Origin: Desulfovermiculus sp041686195
GTDB lineage: Bacteria; Desulfobacterota; Desulfovibrionia; Desulfovibrionales; Desulfothermaceae
Direction: 5' to 3'
DNA: 34,705 nt
Assembly (NCBI GenBank): GCA_041686195.1
Contig: JAWLEI010000022.1
Location: 1 to 34,705, forward strand
Shown: positions 1 through 7,519 of the stretch, in pieces
How the letters are laid out: the number at the start of each line of letters is the position of its first letter
Numbering within the stretch: the first letter of the stretch is position 1
Made by a program: the position numbers and the translations under genes
The notes under the pieces: model-generated
Database searches by the model: none
What the model was told of the DNA's origin: nothing
Seen by the model: the letters and a program-made list of their open reading frames with translations, nothing else

Positions 1-80
1 TGATTGTGGCTTTGGCCCTGCTGGTTATGGGTCTTGGCTATCTGGGCGGTCAGATGGTCTTTCCGACCAAGGCCAAGTAA
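1..80 (+). CDS. C-terminal end of a membrane protein (partial)
   Basis: The reading frame enters from the left edge (first full codon at base 3) and stops with TAA at 78-80. The visible 25 residues are strongly hydrophobic (IVALALLVMGLGYLGG), then QMVFPTKAK. This is a terminal transmembrane helix with a short basic tail, which predicts a cytoplasmic C-terminus. The GYLGGQMVF ending recalls small DUF2231-type or cytochrome-like membrane proteins, but too little is visible to name a family. Confidence 0.5.
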   Translation, partial: IVALALLVMGLGYLGGQMVFPTKAK

Positions 81-444
81 GTCAGCGGCACCACTCGTAA
101 AAGCCAGAGCCATCTTAGGGGTAAAATCTCGTTTCATACGAGTCCCGCCATGGCGGGACCTCCGGCAAATCTGACACATTAGTTGGCTTGGTCTTCCAGA
201 ACCGCCAGTTACGCGTAAACGCATGACTGGCCCCATGAAGGGCAGCCACTCAGATCTGCCCTTGAGAATCTGGGGTATAGAGCACGCAATCAACCGTGAT
301 ATCGAGAATCTCTATGTAAGGGCAGCCACGCACAGACCCGTGGTTGCCCTCTTGGTGTGTTTCTTCCTGGATCAAACAGGCGGTCTTCCGTCAGCGGCAG
401 TGCTGAAGGGAAAGAATAGGGGAATGCTGGCCGTCGCATTTGAC
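81..444. other. 364-base intergenic spacer rich in inverted repeats
   Basis: No convincing gene lies between the partial membrane protein and the 3' end of lysA. The spacer holds a row of hairpins: CTCG..CGAG at 128-142, the perfect palindrome TCCCGCCATGGCGGGA at 143-158, GCCAGT..ACTGGC at 204-231, AAGGGCA..TGCCCTT at 238-263, and a 12-bp stem (one G-T pair) at 319-350. The phrase GGGCAGCCAC occurs twice (240-249 and 320-329). None is followed by a convincing T-run, so they look like interspersed repeat debris, though one could end lysA transcripts. Confidence 0.5.
120..174 (+). repeat. Interspersed repeat copy (families R3 and R1, partial)
   Basis: GGTAAAATCTCG followed by TTTCATACGAG (120-142) recurs with few changes at 6174-6197 and, reversed, at 34683-34705. 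It is followed by a 16-base palindrome and then CCTCCGGCAAATCTGA (159-174). That last piece matches the core of the R1 element at 9248-9303 and 28327-28380. The copy is therefore a composite of two families. Confidence 0.6.
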
Positions 445-1689
445 CTACAGACTTTCCTCCAGGCGGATGAGATCGGCAAAGGTTTCTCGGTGGCGGATGA
501 GCCGGGGCTGATCCTTGTCAACCAAGACCTCGGCCGCCCGGGGCCGGGAATTGTACTGCGAAGACATGGCGAATCCATAGGCCCCGGCGGAAAACACAGC
601 CAGCAGGTCATCGGCCTTCAGGCCGGGCAGGATGCGGTCTTTGGCCAGAAAATCCCCTGTTTCGCAGATGGGTCCCACCACATCCACGGTCTGTTCCTGG
701 CGCTGATTGGCCTTTACCTCTGCGATGCGATGGTAGGCGCTGTACAGGGAGGGCCGGATCAAGTCATTCATGGCTGCATCCACCACGACAAAATTTTTAT
801 GCGCCGTGGATTTGGTGCTTAAGACCCGGCTGACCAGGATGCCGGCGTTTCCGGCAATTACCCGGCCGGGCTCCAGAATCAAGGTCAAGTCCTGATCTTG
901 CAGGGATTGGCTTAAGGCCTGCCCGAACTCCTTGGGGTGGGGAGGGTCCTCTTCTCCATAGGTAATGCCCAGTCCCCCGCCAAGGTCCAGGTACTGGATG
1001 TGCAGGCCCATGTCCACCAGCTCACTGCGCAAGGCCTTCAGGCGCTCCAGGGCATCCAGGAAAGGCGAGATTTGCGTCAGTTGGGACCCGATGTGGCAAT
1101 CGATGCCCACAGGCTCGATCCCCGGCAAGTCTTTGGCCCGGGCATAAAGGTTCAGGGCCTGGTCCATCTCGATGCCGAACTTATTCTCTTTGAGTCCGGT
1201 GGAGATGTACGGATGGGTCTGAGGGTCCACATCCGGATTGATGCGCAGGCTGATCCTGGCCGTGGTATTTGTCTCCCGGCTCACTCGGCTCAGAGTTTCC
1301 AGCTCATTGGCCGACTCCACGTTGAACATGAGGATGTCCGCAGCCAGGGCCGCCTGCAGCTCGAATTCCTGCTTGCCCACCCCGGAAAAGACAATGGTTT
1401 TTGGGTCCATCCCAGCCATCAAGGTGCGGTGCAATTCTCCTCCAGACACAATATCCGCCCCTGCTCCCATTTTCTTTAAAAGCCTTAAGACGTGCAGATT
1501 TGAGTTGCATTTGACGGAAAAGCACGTCAGGTGCGGAATTTGGGAAAATGCAGAATCAAAGGCCTCAAAGTGCCGGGTGAGGGTTGCAGTGGAATACACA
1601 TACAAGGGAGTGCCGAACTGCCGGGCCAGGTCCGCTACCCGGACCTCCTCGGCCCACAACTCTCCGTTTTGTTCATGGAAGTGATGCAT
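445..1689 (-). CDS. lysA: Diaminopimelate decarboxylase
   Basis: Last step of lysine synthesis: PLP-dependent decarboxylation of meso-diaminopimelate to L-lysine in the cytoplasm. The 414-residue product has the usual family length. Visible signs are the PLP lysine K60 in FSVKCNSNLHVLRLL, the HIGSQ motif, the phosphate-binding GGGLGI loop, the CETGDFLA active-site cysteine motif and the C-terminal AYGFAMSSQYNSRPR segment. The ATG at 1689 was chosen because the protein then begins MHHFHEQNGELW, as usual for the family, with AAGGA upstream. A TTG 51 bases further up is possible but would add an unlikely tail. It lies 84 bases downstream of birA on the same strand, so the two may be cotranscribed. 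Confident call. Confidence 0.95.
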   Translation of the reverse strand: MHHFHEQNGELWAEEVRVADLARQFGTPLYVYSTATLTRHFEAFDSAFSQIPHLTCFSVKCNSNLHVLRLLKKMGAGADIVSGGELHRTLMAGMDPKTIVFSGVGKQEFELQAALAADILMFNVESANELETLSRVSRETNTTARISLRINPDVDPQTHPYISTGLKENKFGIEMDQALNLYARAKDLPGIEPVGIDCHIGSQLTQISPFLDALERLKALRSELVDMGLHIQYLDLGGGLGITYGEEDPPHPKEFGQALSQSLQDQDLTLILEPGRVIAGNAGILVSRVLSTKSTAHKNFVVVDAAMNDLIRPSLYSAYHRIAEVKANQRQEQTVDVVGPICETGDFLAKDRILPGLKADDLLAVFSAGAYGFAMSSQYNSRPRAAEVLVDKDQPRLIRHRETFADLIRLEESL

Positions 1690-1773
1690 ACAGGGCTGTT
1701 CCTTTTCGTTTGGAGCCAAGCTCTTTATTTGCAGACTCAAGGGTTCTTCAAGGGGCGTGTACTGCCTGAAAAG

Positions 1774-2751
1774 TCATAGCTGGGGGCATAAGTGGACCTC
1801 CCCAGCGGTAATGGCTCTTTCAGTGTTGTCCTGCGTGCGGACCAGCAGGGCGCCACTGGCGTCCATATCCAGGGCTGTGCCGGTCAGGTCCATATTTCCG
1901 GATCTGATGCGCACTTTTTGGCCCAGAGTGATGTTGTGATCCTTCCAGGCCTGGCGGATGGAGCTGAACCCCTGGCTCATATAAATGAAATAGGCGGCTT
2001 CCAGCTCTTCCAGCACACTGCGGACCAGAGAGAGGCGGTCTATTTCATTTCCGGACTGGATGCGCAGGGAGGTGGCTGTGGAAGCCAGCTCCTCAGGAAT
2101 GTCCTCATGTGTAGCGTTTACATTGAGGCCGATGCCCAGATAGATTGCATTGATCCGGTCCATCTCGGCGTCGAGCTCGGCCAGTATGCCCACCACCTTC
2201 AACCCCTGGATAAGAATGTCGTTCGGCCATTTCAGGCCTGGGATGAGGTTGCAGATCATTGATATGGCCCGTCCTACAGCCACTCCGGCCATTAAGGGGA
2301 AATGAGGGGCCTGGTCCGGAGAAATATCCGGCCTGAGAATGACGGACATGGCCACTCCCTTGGGGATGGCGGACCAGGCCCGTCCCCGCCGGCCGCGTCC
2401 TTTAGTCTGGGATTCGGCCAGGACAACGGTTCCTTCAAGGGCTCCTTGCTGGCCCAAAACCTTGGCCAGATTCTGGGTGGAGTCGATCTCTGGCCGGGAA
2501 ACAATTCTCTGGCCCAAGACGGTGGTCCGCAAACCTGCCTGGACTGCCTCGGCTCCCAGACGGTCCGGGATATATTCCAGGCGATATCCCCGGCCGGATG
2601 AGGCCTGGATGGGATATCCTTCCTCACGCAGGGTGTGGATGTGTTTCCAGATGGCTGTTCTGGATATCCCGGCTGCATCGGCCAGGGCCTGTCCGGATAT
2701 CCAGGTTGCGTGCATCAGGGTGGTCAGGATCTGGGTCTTGGGTGAGCTCAT
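1774..2751 (-). CDS. birA: Biotin operon repressor / biotin-protein ligase
   Basis: Activates biotin as biotinyl-AMP and attaches it to the lysine of carboxylase carrier domains; it can also repress biotin genes. The 325-residue product is the long, bifunctional form. It has an N-terminal winged helix-turn-helix (about residues 1-60, LADAAGISRTAIWKHI), the biotinyl-AMP loop GRGRRGRAW at 118-126, the catalytic KWPNDI motif at 174-179, GIGLNVN at 206-212, and a small C-terminal domain. No biotin synthesis gene or carboxylase is in the window, so the targets are unknown. No BirA operator-like dyad was recognised upstream. The Shine-Dalgarno at the ATG is weak. Confidence 0.95.
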   Translation of the reverse strand: MSSPKTQILTTLMHATWISGQALADAAGISRTAIWKHIHTLREEGYPIQASSGRGYRLEYIPDRLGAEAVQAGLRTTVLGQRIVSRPEIDSTQNLAKVLGQQGALEGTVVLAESQTKGRGRRGRAWSAIPKGVAMSVILRPDISPDQAPHFPLMAGVAVGRAISMICNLIPGLKWPNDILIQGLKVVGILAELDAEMDRINAIYLGIGLNVNATHEDIPEELASTATSLRIQSGNEIDRLSLVRSVLEELEAAYFIYMSQGFSSIRQAWKDHNITLGQKVRIRSGNMDLTGTALDMDASGALLVRTQDNTERAITAGEVHLCPQL

Positions 2752-3038
2752 GCCACGTCGGCCTGCAAAAAATGGGTGTAGAAATATATAAGCATCACAA
2801 TGTGTTGCGATATTTACGATGCGTGGCTGCGAACTTGGAATCTGCCTGTTTCAGAGCCCGCTCTGGTACCATGGATCGGGAATAAAGGCAAATTATAAAG
2901 GCAAACCGACACAATAGCTTTCCCTGTGGCCCGAAGGCTGATCGTTCTACATATCTTAACTGTGGGGTTTCAAGTACCTACGGTATTACGTGCCTGCCAT
3001 GTTCAGCCCCTGATGGTCTGGTCCCTTGTCTCGACATG
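2752..3038. other. 287-base spacer between atpK and birA
   Basis: No gene seen. It contains a 6-bp inverted repeat CAGAGC-cc-GCTCTG at 2852-2865 and a 10-base direct repeat TAAAGGCAAA at 2883-2892 and 2896-2905. An AT-rich stretch near 2787-2795 (TATATA on the minus strand) could be a -10 box for birA, but no good -35 partner is visible. No T-run terminator for the V-ATPase operon was found, so read-through into birA is possible. Confidence 0.4.
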
Positions 3039-3512
3039 TCAAACAAATGTGCCCTGGATAAAGACCAAAACGAACAGGGCCACGGTCTCTACTATTCCTA
3101 TGGTCATGAGGTAATTGCCGAATCCCTGACCGGTCTCGGCCAGGGCATCAGCAGCTGCAGCTCCGGCCTTGCCCTGAAACCAGGAAGAGGCCCCCATGGC
3201 CAGCCCGCCGAAGAGACCTGCGGCCAGCATGGCCGGCCAGTCCAAAAAAGATGCTCCCTGCTGCAGGGCTTGTTCGCTCACTCCGAGCATGAGATTCATC
3301 AGGATCATGCCATAAATGGTTTGGGACAAGGGTGCACCGATAAAGGTGATCAGGATAAAGGGAGCGGATTTGTTTTGGGCATAGGCCTTTTTCCAGGCCC
3401 CGATGGCGGCCATTCCTGCACTTCCGGTGCCCAGGGCCGATCCGGCTGCAGCCAGCCCCAGGGCGGTTGCGGCCCCGGCCTTGCCCCAGGCGGTCATGAG
3501 TTCAAGTTCCAT
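3039..3512 (-). CDS. atpK: V-type ATPase proteolipid subunit K (c ring)
   Basis: Membrane rotor-ring subunit that carries the coupling ion. The 157-residue product is a duplicated two-helix hairpin (four membrane segments), glycine- and alanine-rich as expected. The carboxylate E142 lies in the second hairpin (GIVETVAL). The matching site in the first hairpin has no acid but carries S63-Q64 (PLSQTIYG), so the ring has one acid per four helices. Q129 (GQGF) is a further polar candidate. This layout resembles Na+-binding NtpK of Enterococcus hirae. The start at 3512 is set by AAAGGAG seven bases upstream and overlaps the end of atpI by 11 bases. It is the last gene of the operon. Confidence 0.93.
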   Translation of the reverse strand: MELELMTAWGKAGAATALGLAAAGSALGTGSAGMAAIGAWKKAYAQNKSAPFILITFIGAPLSQTIYGMILMNLMLGVSEQALQQGASFLDWPAMLAAGLFGGLAMGASSWFQGKAGAAAADALAETGQGFGNYLMTIGIVETVALFVLVFIQGTFV

Positions 3513-5283
3513 GCTGTTCTCCTTTGGAGTGAAAAGCAAAAGGCTGAAACCTGGTCCCGGACCAGGTTATGCCGGCGTGGCTGGCGAATTCCAGGGTGTT
3601 CAAGCGTACTCCATGCACCAGGACTCCCATAGCGGCTAAGGCGATATTCATACTGTGCCCCACAAAGAGGATGAGTGCGGCCCCAAAGCTGCTTATGATT
3701 CCACTAAATCCCAGGGATAAGGCCATCTGGTTGAAGGCCTGGGCCACAGCAACTGTGGCTGTGCCCACGGCAAAGAGGCGGACATACGAGACCACGTCCA
3801 CGAATTGGGTGATGATGTCCAGGGGAAGCCGGATGTACTCTGTCCATTGGGAGAGGGCAGTGTGCAGAGGGCGCATAAAGGCCAGGATCAGCAAGAGTCC
3901 GAGACCGAGCAAGCCAAGGAGGATATCCGGGAAGTCATGCAACAGGACCAGGCTTCGGGCGGCAAAGAACATGACCCAGGTCAACATAATCCAACCCAGC
4001 TGAGCCAGGATTCGTGGGCTGGGCCAAAGAAGGATCATTTGCCACGCATGAGCCAGGCTGAGGTGGACTGCGCCGAGCAGAAAACAGAGCAGCATAAGCC
4101 GATCATCGGAACCCGGGCCGGTGAGCCAGTCCACCTGAAAAGCAGTGAAGAAAGGCCCGGATGGCGATGTGCCCAGGACATTGCCGGTTAAAAGGCCCCA
4201 GATCACAGTGGCCAGGCTCATGATGAGCAGAAAAGGAAAGAGTTCCGGTTGCATTCGATCCAGATGACGCCGGGAGAGGAAGGTAGTGGCCAGAAACAGG
4301 GCCCCGTATCCGGCATCGCCGATGATCATGGCAAAAAAAAGACTTAAAAATAAAAGAAAGGGTGCGCTGATATCCGCTTCCCTGTAGCCGGGAATGATAT
4401 TGATCAGCGAGAAAACGGTTTGAATCGGCCGGACCCAGCGGGGGGTATGGATCAATGTCGGTGGGTTATCATCCACTCCGGGATCAGTGATCTGGCAGCC
4501 CCAGCCACCTGTACGGGCCAGATCCTGAACCGCACTCTGGCTTGGTTCTGGTATATAGCCTTGAAGCACGGCTACAGGCCCCAGGATGTTCATGCCCGCC
4601 CTGGCCTGCAAGAAAGACACCCTGTCCCGGGCCTGGGCCAGGAGGCGCAGGATCTGAGGACGGTATGGGCTTAAAGAGCGGATTTCCTTTCCAGTGGCGG
4701 CTTTTTCTTCCTCAAGCTCGCTCAGTTGGTGGGTGATCTCTTTCAGGCTTTTTTCCGGGAGCTTGATTTCAGGGCCTGGAGGGCTGATTTTGTCCCGGCT
4801 GAAGAGGGCCAGGTACCGGGCGTTATGGTCTGAACTGACCTCAATGGTGACTGCCTGGGGTGGCAGGGAAGGTTCCCGGGCAATGGGGACCTGGCACAGG
4901 ACGAGGTGCACTCCATTTTCCCGCAGGGCCTGCGCAGTGTGCGGATCAAAATCTCCAAAGGGCTGGATGCGAATTTTTTCCTGATTGAGTTCTTCAATTT
5001 TGTCCTGGGTCTTGCGCAGTTTTTGCAAAAAGCTCCAGATGGAGTCAGCGGCCTGTTCCGCTGTCATATCCCCCATGCTGGAGAGGGATGCAGCTTGAGG
5101 TTCCAGGACGTCAGCAGTTTGCTCCAGGCGGTGCACCTCCTGCTGAGCCTTCTCCAGATCAGTATCGACTGGACTCTCGGCCACAGAAAGATGGACCAGG
5201 CCGGCTTTTTGCAGAAGCTGCAGGGCCTGCTCTTTGTGCTTGGCCTGGCACAGGAGAGTGACTTTTTTCATGGGCACGATCAT
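3502..5283 (-). CDS. atpI: V-type ATPase subunit I (a-subunit homologue)
   Basis: Membrane stator subunit that forms the ion half-channels against the K ring. The 593-residue product, a little short for the family, has a soluble coiled-coil N-terminal half (about 1-290: long charged helices such as the HQLSELEEEKAATGKEI stretch). The C-terminal half has about seven hydrophobic helices, starting near FSLINIIPGYREADISAPF and including SYVRLFAVGTATVAVAQAFN. The ATG at 5283 shares ATGA with the stop of atpD, typical translational coupling, with GGAG upstream. An in-frame extension to 5394 lies entirely within atpD and is rejected. The product begins MIVPMKKVTLLCQ, the normal start of the family. 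Confidence 0.93.
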   Translation of the reverse strand: MIVPMKKVTLLCQAKHKEQALQLLQKAGLVHLSVAESPVDTDLEKAQQEVHRLEQTADVLEPQAASLSSMGDMTAEQAADSIWSFLQKLRKTQDKIEELNQEKIRIQPFGDFDPHTAQALRENGVHLVLCQVPIAREPSLPPQAVTIEVSSDHNARYLALFSRDKISPPGPEIKLPEKSLKEITHQLSELEEEKAATGKEIRSLSPYRPQILRLLAQARDRVSFLQARAGMNILGPVAVLQGYIPEPSQSAVQDLARTGGWGCQITDPGVDDNPPTLIHTPRWVRPIQTVFSLINIIPGYREADISAPFLLFLSLFFAMIIGDAGYGALFLATTFLSRRHLDRMQPELFPFLLIMSLATVIWGLLTGNVLGTSPSGPFFTAFQVDWLTGPGSDDRLMLLCFLLGAVHLSLAHAWQMILLWPSPRILAQLGWIMLTWVMFFAARSLVLLHDFPDILLGLLGLGLLLILAFMRPLHTALSQWTEYIRLPLDIITQFVDVVSYVRLFAVGTATVAVAQAFNQMALSLGFSGIISSFGAALILFVGHSMNIALAAMGVLVHGVRLNTLEFASHAGITWSGTRFQPFAFHSKGEQHGT

Positions 5284-5885
5284 GCGCCGGTGCTCCATTC
5301 CTGGGTTTTGGATTTGGCCAGTTTGGCCCTGGCGATGGCTGCAGTTTGTTCCTCGCCCAAAGCAATACGGATGACGCGTATGTTTTCCCGGCACTCCGGG
5401 ATCTTGATCTTTTCAAACAGATTGACTCGCTGGGTGGCGGTACGCAATTCGCGGTTCAGGACGTCAAGCTCTTGCTTCAACAGCTCCTGCCGGACCCGCA
5501 GGCTGATAAGTTGTTTGCTTCGTTCCACTCCTATATCCACCCAGGGAGGGGTGCGGGAAAAGTCCGGGACTCGGGATTCAAACTCTAATGAGTCCAGTCT
5601 GCGCACAGTGACTCCGGCGATATTGGTCTGCCGGGTAGTGATCTTGTGGACTTGCACCAACTCCTCCAGGCCGACGTCTTCGGCAAACAATGCGGCCCAG
5701 GCCGAAACCTCGGACCACAGTTGGGAAGACTTTGTATCCGCATCTTTCAATTCAGCCTGCACCCTGCGCACCTGGCTTTGCAGCTGTTCCTTTTTGAGCT
5801 GCAAGGTGGGCAGAAAGCGCTGATAGCGGTGCAGGGCCTCGCGTTGGGCCTTGAGTTCAGCTTTGGTCAGTTTGATCTTAGACAT
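5280..5885 (-). CDS. atpD: V-type ATPase subunit D (central stalk)
   Basis: Rotor shaft that passes torque from the A3B3 head to the membrane ring. The 201-residue product has the expected long N-terminal and C-terminal helices (LTKAELKAQREALHRYQRFLP and the QELLKQELDVLNRELRTATQRVNLFEKI region) flanking a middle globular part. The motif RRVNLFE / TQRVNLFEKIKIPE is diagnostic for subunit D. It overlaps atpI by four bases. Upstream is a 341-base repeat-filled gap instead of close coupling to atpB. No good Shine-Dalgarno is visible before the ATG at 5885. Confidence 0.93.
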   Translation of the reverse strand: MSKIKLTKAELKAQREALHRYQRFLPTLQLKKEQLQSQVRRVQAELKDADTKSSQLWSEVSAWAALFAEDVGLEELVQVHKITTRQTNIAGVTVRRLDSLEFESRVPDFSRTPPWVDIGVERSKQLISLRVRQELLKQELDVLNRELRTATQRVNLFEKIKIPECRENIRVIRIALGEEQTAAIARAKLAKSKTQEWSTGA

Positions 5886-5973
5886 AATTGTAGAAGTTGT
5901 CAGGTGCAGCTTTGCCTCTGGCGGCCTGTTATTGGTTATCAGTTATCTGTTCTTTGCAAGAAGCCGCCAGTTT

Positions 5974-6065
5974 GATCACGAATGAAACGCAGGGACGTCC
6001 CCCTCCGTCATTGCCCGGCCCGTATCCTTCGAATACACCGGGATCAGACTCACCGGGCAATCTAG
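5974..6065 (+). repeat. Interspersed repeat R2, copy 1
   Basis: Begins GATCACGAATGAAACGC and contains CCCCTCCGTCATTGCCCGG, closing with CCGGGCAATCTAG. The same order and nearly the same words occur at 9319-9440. The ATTGCCCGG..CCGGGCAAT arms (6009-6061) form a stem around a variable loop. Confidence 0.7.
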
Positions 6066-6173
6066 GGGAAAGCCTTTCTATCAAAAGGGCAGGGCTTGGG
6101 GTCAAGCCCGCCTTACTGGAAGAGCCGGGCTCGCAGGTAGGCCGCGCTTGCCCTCAAGGGTTGACCCTCTTTA

Positions 6174-6220
6174 GGTTAAAACCTTGTTTCATACGAGATT
6201 TGCCGGAGGCAAAGCTGAAA
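6174..6220 (-). repeat. Composite repeat: R3 followed by inverted R1 core
   Basis: GTTTCATACGAG (R3, compare 120-142) runs directly into GATTTGCCGGAGGCAAAGC plus TGAAA. The latter is the reverse complement of the R1 core at 9248-9270 and 28327-28350. The R1 core is itself palindromic (TTTGCC..GGCAAA). Confidence 0.65.
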
Positions 6221-6226
6221 CCTCTT

Positions 6227-7519
6227 TCATTCCGGCCAGAACTCGGAAACCAGGTCCGAAGGGATTCCGGTTTCCTGGGGCTGAAAACAGGAGGCCAGCA
6301 TGGACCATCCCCGGTCCAGGGCCTGTTCCAAAGGGATGTTTACCTTCAAATCCATCATCTGATTTTCAAATTTGTCCCCATAATCCAGAAGCCGCTGATC
6401 CCAGTCGCTGAGCTCAAAGCCCATGGCCTGCTTTTCCTTGGTTTCCCGGGCTTGAGCATAGAGTTGAATCATGATGTTCATAATCGTTCGGTGGTCCCTT
6501 CTGGTCTCGGCGTTGACCTGCTGCTTGAGCCGGGACAGGGAACCGAAGGGTTCAATGCGCCCTTGTTTGAGGTACAGCTGACCTTCCGTGATATATCCGG
6601 TATTGTCCGGGATAGGGTGGGTCACATCGTCGCCGGGCATGCTGGTTACCGAGAGGACAGTTATGGACCCGGCCTGCTCAAAGTCTACGGCCTTTTCATA
6701 GCGGGCGGCCAGCTGGCTGTACAGATCACCGGGATATCCCCGATTGGAGGGAATCTGTTCCATGGTGATGGAGATTTCTTTTAAGGAATCGGCAAAATTG
6801 GCCATGTCTGTCAGCAATACCAGGACCCGCTTGTTGTCCAGAGCGAAACGCTCGGCCACTGCCAGGCAGAGGTCCGGGACCAGCAGGCACTCTACTGTGG
6901 GATCAGCTGCTGTGTGCACATAGAAAATGGATCTGGACATGGCCCCGGCCTCTTCCAGGCGGTTCCGGAAATACAGATAGTCGTCATGCTTGAGGCCCAT
7001 CCCGCCCAGGATGATGATGTCCACTTCAGACTGTAGGGCGATACGGGCCAGCAGGGTGTTGGCCGGCTCTCCGGGAGAGGAGAATATGGGGATCTTTTGC
7101 GATTCAACCAGGGTATTGAACACATCGATCATGGGAATGCCGGTGCGGATCATGCGACTGGGGATGACCCGGTTGACAGGATTGACCGGCGGACCGCTGA
7201 TGGGTATCAGGCCTTCCTTGAGTTCCGGTCCCTTGTCTCTGGGCCGGCCGCTCCCGGTGAATATGCGGCCCATCAGAAACTCGGAATAGGTCGTCTGCAT
7301 GGGACGGCCCAGAAATCGGACTTTGGCATCGGTGGCCACACCACGGCTGCCGGCAAAGACCTGAACAAATATCCGGCCGCCTTCCAAGCGGATGACCTGA
7401 CCCAGAGAGGTGCCCCGGGTGGAGGTGACCTGGGCCAGTTCGCCAAAAGCCACCCCTGCGGCCTGCAAGACAATGACATTGCCTGCGATTTGATCGATAT
7501 GTTCGTAGATCTTACGCAT
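6227..7519 (-). CDS. atpB: V-type ATPase subunit B (regulatory, non-catalytic)
   Basis: Alternates with subunit A in the A3B3 head and contributes to the nucleotide sites without being the main catalytic chain. The 430-residue product matches the family. The position of the P-loop is taken by the degenerate SSPGEPANTLLARI, which is normal for B subunits. Other family landmarks are the PVNPVNRVIPSRMIRTGI segment, VLLTDMANFADSLKEI and MEQIPSNRGYPGDLYSQLA. The ATG at 7519 overlaps the end of atpA by eight bases, and the product begins MRKIYEHIDQIAGN. A 51-base upstream extension to 7570 is rejected because it lies inside atpA. Confidence 0.95.
   Translation of the reverse strand: MRKIYEHIDQIAGNVIVLQAAGVAFGELAQVTSTRGTSLGQVIRLEGGRIFVQVFAGSRGVATDAKVRFLGRPMQTTYSEFLMGRIFTGSGRPRDKGPELKEGLIPISGPPVNPVNRVIPSRMIRTGIPMIDVFNTLVESQKIPIFSSPGEPANTLLARIALQSEVDIIILGGMGLKHDDYLYFRNRLEEAGAMSRSIFYVHTAADPTVECLLVPDLCLAVAERFALDNKRVLVLLTDMANFADSLKEISITMEQIPSNRGYPGDLYSQLAARYEKAVDFEQAGSITVLSVTSMPGDDVTHPIPDNTGYITEGQLYLKQGRIEPFGSLSRLKQQVNAETRRDHRTIMNIMIQLYAQARETKEKQAMGFELSDWDQRLLDYGDKFENQMMDLKVNIPLEQALDRGWSMLASCFQPQETGIPSDLVSEFWPE

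Larger units (their letters stand above)
5886..6226. other. 341-base repeat-filled gap inside the V-ATPase operon
   Basis: No gene seen between atpB and atpD. From left to right it holds a partial R1 core (5907-5922), CTGGCGGC..GCCGCCAG inverted arms around a TTATTGGTTATCAGTTATC-like stretch, a complete R2 element (5974-6065), a G/C-rich segment of unknown nature (6066-6173), and an R3-R1 composite in inverse orientation (6174-6220). The R2 hairpin could end, pause or process operon mRNA. Confidence 0.6.

Noticed and set aside
223..822. 199-residue plus-strand open frame
   Set aside because: Lies mostly antisense to lysA, whose motifs are complete; no ribosome site or family features.
3036..3632. 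198-residue plus-strand frame
   Set aside because: Antisense to atpK and the end of atpI; low-complexity G/S/Q-rich product.
5284..5394. N-terminal extension of atpI
   Set aside because: Would lie wholly inside atpD; ATGA coupling at 5283 and the normal family start argue for the shorter form.
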